5,324 bases of DNA from Burkholderiales bacterium (GTDB lineage: Bacteria; Pseudomonadota; Gammaproteobacteria; Burkholderiales; Casimicrobiaceae): the NCBI GenBank assembly GCA_025354075.1, contig JANXNO010000531.1, forward strand, positions 1 to 5,324. Direction: 5' to 3'. A program made the position numbers and the translations under genes. The notes below the pieces were generated by a model, which was not told the DNA's origin, searched no databases, and saw nothing but the letters and a program-made list of their open reading frames with translations. Position 1 is the first letter of the stretch, and each line of letters begins with the position of its first letter. This document shows positions 1 to 5,208 of this stretch, piece after piece.

Positions 1-2
1 CG

Positions 3-323
3 GCTGACCCAGCGCTTAAAAAGCTATTTAAAGGCGACATCACAGAACAAGGCAAGCGACTAACGCAGATGATCGGCGCGGCCGTGAACAAGCTCGACAA
101 TCTCGAAATACTGGTGCCCATTCTTGAAAATCTGGCCGTCCGCCACGTCAGTTACGGAGTACAAAACTCGCATTATGAAACCGTCGGTGGCGCGCTTCTG
201 AAAACGCTCGCTGAAGGTCTCGGTGATAGCTTCACACCCGAGGTTAAAACGGCGTGGTCGGAAGTCTACGCAATCATGTCCAGCACGATGATTTCAGCCG
301 CTGAATCGGTAGTGGCCGCTTGA
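3..323 (+). CDS. Single-domain bacterial globin, 5' end missing
   Basis: This is the C-terminal part (106 residues) of a haem-binding globin. The frame is open from base 3, so the ATG at 69 is internal and not the start. Seen directly: Phe9 of the visible part fits the CD1 Phe, Gln16 (48-50) fits distal E7 and His48 (144-146) fits the proximal F8 haem ligand. The 32-residue E7-to-F8 distance equals Gln53-His85 of E. coli Hmp, and Tyr58 matches Hmp Tyr95. The residue aligned to Hmp Glu135 is Ala, with a Glu one position later. The frame stops soon after the H-helix Trp, and no FAD/NAD reductase domain follows, so this is a single-domain globin rather than a flavohaemoglobin. The family's roles are O2 binding or NO chemistry in the cytoplasm. 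Which one applies here cannot be told, and any reductase partner lies outside the window. About 35-45 N-terminal residues are probably missing. Confidence 0.92.
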   Translation, partial: ADPALKKLFKGDITEQGKRLTQMIGAAVNKLDNLEILVPILENLAVRHVSYGVQNSHYETVGGALLKTLAEGLGDSFTPEVKTAWSEVYAIMSSTMISAAESVVAA

Positions 324-363
324 TTCATCTGCGATGAAAGCTGTGCGACGTTGCCTCGCCTTC

Positions 364-380
364 GCATTGGCTTTCAATGC
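364..380. repeat. Perfect hairpin between globin and DUF4424 genes
   Basis: GCATTG (364-369) and CAATGC (375-380) form a perfect 6-bp stem around a 5-base loop. The hairpin lies 40 bases after the globin stop and 25 bases before the DUF4424 start. No T-run follows, so it is not a convincing intrinsic terminator. It could be a weak terminator, an RNA-stability hairpin or an operator. The 82-bp gap shows no recognisable promoter boxes. Confidence 0.45.
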
Positions 381-405
381 TCACTTTGAATAAGTACCGC
401 CGACC

Positions 406-1422
406 ATGAACGAAACCATGCGCCACTTCAAATGCCTGAAGCAGCTCGTGTTGAGCGCGCTGCTCTTGGGCGTCACTTTACCCGCCATCGCCAACGATTC
501 AACTGCGCGCATCGGTGTCGGTGGCCTTGTGTTTTTGAAAAACAACGATATTCGGATGGCGAGCGAGGTGCTTTCCGTTTCTGCGAAGCGTATCAACGTG
601 CGCTACCAATTTCGGAATGAATCGGCGAAGGACATAGACGCCGTCGTCGCTTTTCCGATGCCCGCATTTCACTGGAATCCGGGTGTTGCCGCTTGGGATT
701 CCAATGTGGGGCCCATCGATTCATTTGCGGTGAAGGTTGACGGCCGCCCGGTGACACCGCAAGTGGAAAAAAAGGCGCTAACTAGCAAGGGCGACATCAC
801 GGCAGACCTACGCAACGCTGGCCTGACCAATACACAAATTTTTCGCAGCTTCGGCGACATGACAATGGACGGCCCTCTGCTGCCAACAGTGCTGGCCAAA
901 AAACTCAGCCAGCTTGGCGCGTTTCAAATGAATGGGCCAATTTGGGAGGTCGCAGAGACAGCGTATTGGCAGCAGACATTTCCAAGCAAACAAGATATTG
1001 AGGTTGAACACAGCTACAAGCCGCTGAGGGGCTCGTCGTATAGCTATTACACATTCCACAACGATTACGCAGTTGATAACCCCTTACTTCCCGGGGATCG
1101 CAATGAACCTGTCTGCCTCGATGAGGGCAGTCGCAGCGCCGTAATCAAACGTATTTCGGCGTTGTCCACACCGAGCGATAAGGTAATCATGGTAACGCTC
1201 GACGAGGTTGAGTACATCCTCGGCACAGGTCGCAACTGGAAGGGCCCGATTTCGGACTTCACGCTCGATATTATCAAAGCCACACCCGATCAAATCGTAT
1301 CCCTGTGCTTCCCCGGAAAAGCAACGCGCGTGGATGATTTGACGCTCCGGTTTCAGCATAAAAACTTTGTGCCGCCTGATCGATTGCTGGTTTATTTCTA
1401 TTCTTTCAAGATTGACAGATAG
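406..1422 (+). CDS. Exported DUF4424 domain protein
   Basis: The 338-residue product has a Sec signal peptide (Lys/Arg-containing start, hydrophobic core about residues 12-27, likely cleavage after Ala-Ile-Ala29), so it should be periplasmic or outer-surface. The mature part matches my memory of the DUF4424 family along its whole length. It has the N-terminal strand block around residues 31-85 (ending in VAFPMP), the WQQTFP segment at 188-193, the EHSYKP segment at 201-206, and a C-terminal block at 267-331 with Glu-Tyr-Ile-Leu-Gly-Thr-Gly, Trp-Lys-Gly-Pro and Ser-Leu-Cys-Phe. Cys237 and Cys301 could form a disulfide. DUF4424 has no established biochemical role that I know of. The ATG at 406 is the first possible start after an in-frame TAA at 391-393. 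ATG 418 would also leave a full signal peptide, and neither has a clear Shine-Dalgarno sequence. The gene seems monocistronic, with long gaps on its 3' side. Confidence 0.88.
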   Translation: MNETMRHFKCLKQLVLSALLLGVTLPAIANDSTARIGVGGLVFLKNNDIRMASEVLSVSAKRINVRYQFRNESAKDIDAVVAFPMPAFHWNPGVAAWDSNVGPIDSFAVKVDGRPVTPQVEKKALTSKGDITADLRNAGLTNTQIFRSFGDMTMDGPLLPTVLAKKLSQLGAFQMNGPIWEVAETAYWQQTFPSKQDIEVEHSYKPLRGSSYSYYTFHNDYAVDNPLLPGDRNEPVCLDEGSRSAVIKRISALSTPSDKVIMVTLDEVEYILGTGRNWKGPISDFTLDIIKATPDQIVSLCFPGKATRVDDLTLRFQHKNFVPPDRLLVYFYSFKIDR

Positions 1423-1503
1423 ACGCTAATTTCTTCAACAACTCCAGCCTGTAACGCCCATTTTATATGGCCTGTCACTTGATTTTCTAAAAAGTCGGTT
1501 ATT

Positions 1504-1524
1504 GGCATAAAACGGTTCTATGCC
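1504..1524. repeat. Inverted repeat GGCATA / TATGCC
   Basis: GGCATA (1504-1509) and TATGCC (1519-1524) are perfect reverse complements separated by 9 bases. No T-run follows on either side. It could be an operator-like site or part of a larger folded element with the hairpins downstream. By itself the match is short enough to be chance. Confidence 0.35.
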
Positions 1525-1607
1525 CACACGCAACTGCGCTTTCAAAACAAAGCTGTATCAGCAGTTCTGCGTTCAGACCACCTTAGGGTGAGCGCGCAAA
1601 GCCACGC

Positions 1608-1625
1608 TGGGCAGCGAGTTGCCCA
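1608..1625. repeat. Inverted repeat TGGGCA / TGCCCA
   Basis: TGGGCA (1608-1613) and TGCCCA (1620-1625) form a perfect 6-bp GC-rich stem with a 6-base loop, about 92 bases before the ATG at 1718. No T-run follows. It could be an operator, a leader hairpin or part of a dispersed repeat. Confidence 0.4.
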
Positions 1626-1717
1626 CCGTACGAAACAGCAATCAAATCGCATTTTGTAATCCAGATGTATGCGCCGCGCCGCTATCGTCTCATCATCGAT
1701 AGTTCGCGCCTCTCTCC

Positions 1718-2917
1718 ATGCATACTGACACCTCGTCCCGCCTCGTAGCGCTTGCGCTGCTCGTCTTCGCCACCGTGGTCGCCATCTATTTTTCTCGCGA
1801 GGCAGAGGCGCGAACGTTGCGCGTGTCCGATACGACTGAATCGTTCGGTGCGTTCGAACTGGTAACACGCGGTAACGCACTGGCGGGCACGGACTACATC
1901 TTGCAATATCGCGGCGTGCCGTTCGAATTTGTAGGTAAGGCAGGCATGTTTGGCGACAAAACTGCCCGCTATAAAACGTTTAACGCAGTGTTCACAATTG
2001 CGCCCCTTGTATCGGGAACGCCAGCCATCTTGGTGAACGTCGGCGATCCGAATAACGACAGTGTTTTCTATCTCTTGCGCGACGTGGATGGCAAACCCGT
2101 CGCGCAATACGTGGGTGCAGCCAATGGTGTAGTCACAGCGAACTGGATCGACCCGCCTGCCGCCAGCATCAGCAACGTGTGGGACGCCAAAGCACATCGT
2201 GGTCGCCTGGCGGGCGGACGCTGGTTGCTGGTCGGCAAATTCACTGCAATCGATATGCAAGATTTCCGGGTGTATCCGCTGGCACAGGTGCGTACCGCCG
2301 AGGACCCGAGCCCGAACGAGTGGATGCCAGTGATTGGCATGTCGCCCGATCAGTTGAGTTTTGTGCGCTACGGCAGCTTCCAGCGCATCGTCGACCACCG
2401 CATACAGAACGAAGAGGTGTTGATCGTCACCGAGCTGACCACCGAGCGCTGGTACATGGTGCCGATCCGCCGCAGCATTGAGCGCTACAACTCCTACATC
2501 GACGACGTGAACGCCGTCTGGCTCAACTACTATTTCACATGGCGAACAGAGCCCGGCAAGCCAGCGCACTTGGTTGCACGCAACGACGTCAAGCCGAGAC
2601 CCTACATCGGCCACCGCCCATATCCGCCGAGCGACCCGAGTTATCCGGTGTATCGGCTGACCTCTGTCTCCACCAAGATGCGCGGCGCGTTTCTCGAATA
2701 TCTTGAGCGGGTCGAAGGTGGCAAACGAAGGCCGGACTCGCCTGGCGGTGCGGTCTCGGTCACTATCGGCGGCGCAACGGTTTATCTGACCCCGCAATAC
2801 GATTGGTTAGATCTGTGGATGGACGGCGACAAAAAAACCAGTGCCGTCTACGACATCGGTGACCGCTTCGATGCAGTGCTTGCAACCGGCGCGTATGACA
2901 AGTTTTTTCTGCCATGA
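1718..2917 (+). CDS. Signal-anchored protein of unknown function (399 aa)
   Basis: I cannot assign a function. Residues 9-24 form a hydrophobic helix after a short N-terminus (MHTDTSSR) and are followed by charged residues. This suggests a signal anchor or signal peptide, with the rest periplasmic. The body looks beta-rich. A Met-Ser-Pro-Asp-Gln-Leu-Ser-Phe-Val-Arg segment (208-217) resembles the strand-turn pattern of WD40/TolB-like blades, but I do not see enough repeats to call a propeller. Aromatic-rich stretches follow at 245-275 (Arg-Trp-Tyr, then Trp-Leu-Asn-Tyr-Tyr-Phe-Thr-Trp), and a Pro/Tyr-rich linker lies at 292-312. From memory, proteins of this general pattern occur as hypotheticals in beta- and gammaproteobacteria. 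The ATG is the only in-frame start after the TAG at 1700-1702, and it has no Shine-Dalgarno sequence. It is probably the first gene of an operon reaching 3982. Confidence 0.85.
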   Translation: MHTDTSSRLVALALLVFATVVAIYFSREAEARTLRVSDTTESFGAFELVTRGNALAGTDYILQYRGVPFEFVGKAGMFGDKTARYKTFNAVFTIAPLVSGTPAILVNVGDPNNDSVFYLLRDVDGKPVAQYVGAANGVVTANWIDPPAASISNVWDAKAHRGRLAGGRWLLVGKFTAIDMQDFRVYPLAQVRTAEDPSPNEWMPVIGMSPDQLSFVRYGSFQRIVDHRIQNEEVLIVTELTTERWYMVPIRRSIERYNSYIDDVNAVWLNYYFTWRTEPGKPAHLVARNDVKPRPYIGHRPYPPSDPSYPVYRLTSVSTKMRGAFLEYLERVEGGKRRPDSPGGAVSVTIGGATVYLTPQYDWLDLWMDGDKKTSAVYDIGDRFDAVLATGAYDKFFLP

Positions 2918-2952
2918 CATCAAAGTTGCCGCGCATGATTCAGCTCGCTTGA
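2914..2952 (+). other. 12-codon mini-ORF bridging two genes
   Basis: This frame encodes MTSKLPRMIQLA. Its ATG overlaps the upstream TGA stop as ATGA (2914-2917), and its own TGA (2950-2952) overlaps the next gene's ATG as TGATG. The arrangement would let ribosomes ending the 399-aa gene restart here and then restart again at 2952, where no Shine-Dalgarno sequence is visible. The peptide itself need not have a function. Such overlaps also occur by chance, so this is only a suggestion. Confidence 0.25.
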
Positions 2953-3449
2953 TGAACACAAAAATCAAAGTCCTCGCGCTCATTCACATCATGCTGGGCG
3001 GTGGCGGCATGGCTGCGTGCATGGCGGCGTATCTGACCTGGATCAAGCTCGCGAGCGATGCGCATAGCCTCAGAACGGCGCACACGCTGGGGCAAATGAT
3101 GTTCATGCTGTCGATGTTTATTTTGCTGCCCAGTCTCATCTGCGGCATCGGTTTGTTGCTCGATAAATCGTGGGGCCGCGTGGTGGCGATTGGTTGGTCG
3201 ATGCTGCTTCTACCGGTTGTCCCTATCGGAACACTGCTGGGCGGTTATGGGCTTTGGGTACTGCTCAAGCAAACGCCGATACCGGCTTATCCCGTAGGCT
3301 CCGAGCGTTCGTTTAGCCCAACAGATTCGTACCATCCGCATGATGTCGAGCCACGACGAGCATCAGCACTTACTGATAAGCGCCTCGTACCTTCAGGACG
3401 CGCACGATTATTGTTAGTCATGCTCATTGTGGCGCGAGCATGGTCGTAG
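2952..3449 (+). CDS. Small multi-pass membrane protein
   Basis: The 165-residue product has hydrophobic segments at about residues 7-29, 46-70 and 76-105. The last is long enough for two helices split at Pro88/Pro91. The pattern Trp-Gly-Arg (74-76), then Leu-Leu-Pro, Pro-Ile-Gly-Thr (91-94) and Gly-Gly-Tyr-Gly-Leu-Trp-Val-Leu-Leu (97-105) is one I recall from small uncharacterised four-helix inner-membrane proteins, which usually end soon after it. Here a polar stretch (106-150) and a short hydrophobic end (151-160) follow, which is odd. I chose ATG 2952 over the upstream ATG at 2841 because it sits just before the first helix, whereas the longer version would overlap the upstream gene by 77 bases. 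The start overlaps the mini-ORF stop as TGATG. The 3' end overlaps the next gene by 10 bases. The tail may be the start of a frameshifted fourth or fifth helix. The function is unknown. Confidence 0.75.
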   Translation: MNTKIKVLALIHIMLGGGGMAACMAAYLTWIKLASDAHSLRTAHTLGQMMFMLSMFILLPSLICGIGLLLDKSWGRVVAIGWSMLLLPVVPIGTLLGGYGLWVLLKQTPIPAYPVGSERSFSPTDSYHPHDVEPRRASALTDKRLVPSGRARLLLVMLIVARAWS

Positions 3450-3982
3450 CGTTGCGCGCGGGCTTCTGGATTGCCGGACAACAACCGCCCTCGGTCATCG
3501 TTGAGCCGTTTCAGATCGCTGCCGTCCTGTTGTTTGCCATCGCAGTGGCCTCGGTCGTCGTTGCCGCGCGCGGCGGGCTCACCGGTCCCTCCAGGGCAGA
3601 GGTCAATCGCCCGGTCTACGAAGAACGATCCGCGTCGCCATTAAATCGCGAAGCTATCTGCATCCACTTGCAACCCATCGAGCGCGCGATGCTAGGATTT
3701 GGTATCCCTATCGCGCACCAACTGGGTCGCGACGCGCAGGCCAACTGCCAGGTGGATCGTGTGGAACTCGCATTAGTTTTCGATCCTACCGTGTCCGCAC
3801 TTTACGTCGAACGACACGATATAGACCGCTCATACCTCGACCCAAAGAGCGCTTTTTTCTGGTGTGCGACCTGCAACTCGCGACTGTGGGTCGTCCACGC
3901 CGATGCCGCAACGGCAAACACGCCGTGGTTCCCGGAAAATGCGCTGCATGCGCGCACTTCTGCCGACGTCGCTGCGTTGTAG
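3440..3982 (+). CDS. Membrane-anchored CxxC protein, possibly 5'-truncated by frameshift
   Basis: I do not recognise the family. The 180-residue product has one clear membrane helix (about 24-43) and an apolar N-terminal stretch (about 8-12) that could be the end of an earlier helix. A cytoplasmic or periplasmic domain follows (about 70-180), with Cys74, Cys103 and a Cys-Ala-Thr-Cys motif at 142-145 inside a Phe-Phe-Trp-Cys context. These may bind a metal or form disulfides. The ATG at 3440 overlaps the upstream stop by 10 bases and has no Shine-Dalgarno sequence, so translation would depend on coupling. The frame is open back to 3380 (after TAA 3377-3379) but has no other ATG or GTG there. 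A single -1 shift near 3444-3449 would join the upstream protein's hydrophobic end to this N-terminus as one helix. I am sure it is coding because of its consistent composition and helix, but less sure of the true start. Confidence 0.65.
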   Translation: MVVALRAGFWIAGQQPPSVIVEPFQIAAVLLFAIAVASVVVAARGGLTGPSRAEVNRPVYEERSASPLNREAICIHLQPIERAMLGFGIPIAHQLGRDAQANCQVDRVELALVFDPTVSALYVERHDIDRSYLDPKSAFFWCATCNSRLWVVHADAATANTPWFPENALHARTSADVAAL

Positions 3983-4093
3983 AGATGCAACGTTAGAAAA
4001 CCGCGCACCCATGATTTCAAAAGTCTAAAAAAATCTGCACAGACCGTGGGGGTGAAGCGCTGCGTCGCATGCTCTCAGGCAACAGTTACGTAA

Positions 4094-4297
4094 GCGAATA
4101 CTGTAAAGGCGTGGCCGACGTCAGGCCATGCTTCACCACCTACAAATACTTCGGGCACCGCAAACGGTGTGATTCAGTACTGGATTCACAAACCCGGCGA
4201 CCCGTTTCACGGCCTGCTAACGTCGAACATCGGCATCGTGCGCCCTCGATTGCAAACGCCTGAACACGTCACCACACAGTCACCGTATCAGCGGTAA
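4094..4297 (+). pseudogene. Possible gene relic, no start codon
   Basis: The frame 4094-4297 is open between TAA 4091-4093 and TAA 4295-4297 but has no ATG. It reads like ordinary protein in its middle part: Asn-Thr-Ser-Gly-Thr-Ala-Asn-Gly-Val-Ile-Gln-Tyr-Trp-Ile, from about 4145. A similar Asn-Thr-x-Gly-x-Ala-Asn-Gly-Val pattern followed by an aromatic/Trp strand occurs in concanavalin-like polysaccharide-lyase or laminin-G-type domains, from memory. The similarity is short and may be chance. If real, it would be a fragment left after decay of a secreted carbohydrate-binding or lyase protein. Confidence 0.2.
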
Positions 4298-4358
4298 CCT
4301 GGTCGCGCTTTAACCGCGAGTTGGCGATAGCCGACGCCCGGAACCAGACGGTTAACCG
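4291..4358. promoter_or_regulatory. Cluster of AACCG-type palindromes, possible operators
   Basis: Three related sites occur in 68 bases: GCGGTAACC (4291-4299), TTAACCGCG (4310-4318) and the perfect 10-base palindrome CGGTTAACCG (4349-4358). TTAACCG (4310-4316) and CGGTTAA (4349-4355) also form a 7-bp inverted repeat. It encloses a second hairpin, GTTGGC/GCCGAC with one G-T pair around a GATA loop. The cluster sits about 85-150 bases before the -10-like box of the downstream gene. It could bind a dimeric regulator or fold as RNA. The regulator is unknown. Confidence 0.35.
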
Positions 4359-4372
4359 GGGCAATCTTGCTC

Positions 4373-4386
4373 CCGCTGAATAGCGG
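4373..4386. repeat. Small hairpin CCGCT / AGCGG
   Basis: CCGCT (4373-4377) and AGCGG (4382-4386) pair perfectly around a 4-base GAAT loop. Flanking bases TGC and GCA can extend the stem with bulges. No T-run follows. It belongs to the structured stretch upstream of the sorting-signal gene. Confidence 0.3.
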
Positions 4387-4442
4387 CGCTGGGCACCGTG
4401 AGAACGGCCAACACGACTGCACCTGTGTGGTTATCAGCGCAC

Positions 4443-4448
4443 TATAGT
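4443..4448 (+). promoter_or_regulatory. Weak -10-like box for the sorting-signal gene
   Basis: TATAGT matches five of six bases of the sigma-70 -10 consensus and lies within the palindrome ACTATAGT (4441-4448). No good TTGACA-like box lies 16-18 bases upstream, so it would need an activator or is not a promoter. If used, the transcript would carry a leader of about 80 bases before the TTG start at 4537, including the inverted repeat at 4469-4482. Confidence 0.25.
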
Positions 4449-4468
4449 TAAAAAGCAGATAAACGCGA

Positions 4469-4482
4469 TGCGACAAGTCGCA
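4469..4482. repeat. Perfect inverted repeat in presumed leader
   Basis: TGCGAC (4469-4474) and GTCGCA (4477-4482) flank two A bases. A further GCGAC lies at 4488-4492. The repeat covers the ATG at 4468-4470. This suggests an operator or leader hairpin rather than the start of a protein, and it supports moving the gene start to 4537. Confidence 0.4.
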
Positions 4483-4527
4483 GGATGCGCGACGGTGCCT
4501 GTAGACTCGGCGCACCAATTTCCGGTC

Positions 4528-4531
4528 GGAG
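4528..4531 (+). promoter_or_regulatory. Shine-Dalgarno GGAG deciding a TTG start
   Basis: GGAG lies 5 bases before the TTG at 4537-4539, a near-ideal spacing. It is the best ribosome binding site in the window and points to TTG as the initiation codon of the following gene. Confidence 0.7.
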
Positions 4532-4536
4532 CAAAC

Positions 4537-5208
4537 TTGTTCAAGAAAACTTTAGCGACGCTAGCCTGTGTCGCCTGCTCGGCGTTTGCCCAGGCCGCGA
4601 ACATGTACACCCTCTCCGGGCCGCAACCGTTCGGGTTTGGTGGCTTCGCCTTGCTGGTTCAGTCGTGGAGCCAGACCACGACCTATACCAACGTCAGTAT
4701 CACCATGCCTCTCGCCGATTTTTCAACGCCACCCAGTGCTGGCGTTGAGGGCACCGTTTATCTGATGCGCCAAATTGGTGTCGGCACCACCGCCGCTAGC
4801 GAAGTGGTCGCCCCCGTGTCGATCACGGGCCTGAGTGGTGTGTCGACCACGCGAACACTGTTCTCAGGATTGACGCTGGCTCCCGGGAACTACTACGTGG
4901 TGCTCGTGCCGACTACATCAACCCCACAATCAATGTCGCCCTTTGCGGCATCCACGGTGAGCGTGGCAGTCGGTGCGGGTGTTGCCGCGCTAGGCACGGC
5001 GGCGGGTACGCCTGCGAGCTACCCACCTGCGAGCAACATCGCCGTGTCCCTCGTCGAAAACAACCTCATTATCAATGTCACAGGCGACATTGCCGCCGTC
5101 GCGCAAACCCCTGTTGCAACGCCCTCTCTCAATGCAACGGGGTTGAGCCTGTTGCTGTTGTTGATGGTCGGCGCGGGTTTGTTGATGACTCGCAGCAAGC
5201 GTCGTTAG
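4537..5208 (+). CDS. Secreted protein with PEP-CTERM/IPTL-CTERM-like sorting tail
   Basis: Starting at TTG 4537 gives 223 residues with a textbook signal peptide: MFKK, a hydrophobic core, and Ala-Gln-Ala at 18-20 as the cleavage site. The ATG at 4468 would add 23 polar residues in front of it and has no Shine-Dalgarno sequence. The mature part is rich in Thr, Ser, Val and Gly and poor in charge, as in beta-sandwich surface proteins. Its Gln-Ser-Trp-Ser-Gln-Thr, Tyr-Thr-Asn-Val-Ser-Ile and Leu-Phe-Ser-Gly-Leu-Thr-Leu-Ala-Pro-Gly-Asn-Tyr-Tyr-Val segments resemble, from memory, a domain repeated among PEP-CTERM proteins. The C-terminus has the tripartite sorting layout: Thr-Pro-Ser-Leu-Asn (195-199), a helix at about 202-217, and the basic end Arg-Ser-Lys-Arg-Arg (219-223). 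It lacks the classic Pro-Glu-Pro and Trp, so it is closer to the IPTL-CTERM type. Such tails are thought to be cut by an exosortase/archaeosortase-type enzyme, none of which is in the window. The likely role is an exopolysaccharide- or surface-associated protein. Confidence 0.8.
   Translation: MFKKTLATLACVACSAFAQAANMYTLSGPQPFGFGGFALLVQSWSQTTTYTNVSITMPLADFSTPPSAGVEGTVYLMRQIGVGTTAASEVVAPVSITGLSGVSTTRTLFSGLTLAPGNYYVVLVPTTSTPQSMSPFAASTVSVAVGAGVAALGTAAGTPASYPPASNIAVSLVENNLIINVTGDIAAVAQTPVATPSLNATGLSLLLLLMVGAGLLMTRSKRR

Larger units (their letters stand above)
1423..1717. other. 295-bp intergenic region, no gene seen
   Basis: I find no convincing reading frame and no strong promoter pair here. The TTGATT at 1479-1484 has no good -10 box at the right spacing, and the TGTAAT at 1655-1660 has no good -35. 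Just after the DUF4424 stop there is no stem followed by a T-run. The region does hold several short inverted repeats between 1504 and 1625 (two are listed separately). The promoter for the gene at 1718 should be here, but I cannot place it. Confidence 0.6.
3983..4536. other. 554-bp region without a convincing gene
   Basis: This stretch separates the operon from the sorting-signal gene. A short inverted repeat (CGTTG 3975-3979 / CAACG 3988-3992) straddles the upstream stop codon, but no T-run follows it. An A-rich patch lies at about 4017-4032. After that come a possible gene relic (4094-4297), a palindrome cluster (4291-4358), a small hairpin (4373-4386), a -10-like box (4443-4448) and an inverted repeat (4469-4482). 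The open frame 4069-4263 (64 codons) has no Shine-Dalgarno sequence and no recognisable features, and I do not call it a gene. Confidence 0.55.

Noticed and set aside
319..348. Sigma-70 promoter from TTGATT at the globin stop
   Set aside because: No -10-like hexamer is present at 16-18 bases spacing.
1682..2797. Long open frame of 371 codons on the - strand
   Set aside because: It lies opposite the 399-aa + strand gene, and its translation is rich in Val, His, Arg and Asp without domain or membrane features. It is best explained as a shadow of the codon bias of the + strand gene.
2841..2951. Upstream ATG extension of the small membrane protein
   Set aside because: The extra 37 residues overlap the coding end of the upstream gene and are polar. 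The ATG at 2952 directly precedes the first helix.
4069..4263. 64-codon + strand open frame starting at ATG 4069
   Set aside because: It has no Shine-Dalgarno sequence, an irregular composition and no recognisable features. A different frame of the same stretch looks more protein-like.
3983..4467. Integron attC sites or a cassette array, suggested by same-strand unknown genes with structured spacers
   Set aside because: I found no matching GTTRRRY and RYYYAAC core pairs flanking the genes, and the GTTAACC at 4351 does not fit the core. No integrase is in the window.
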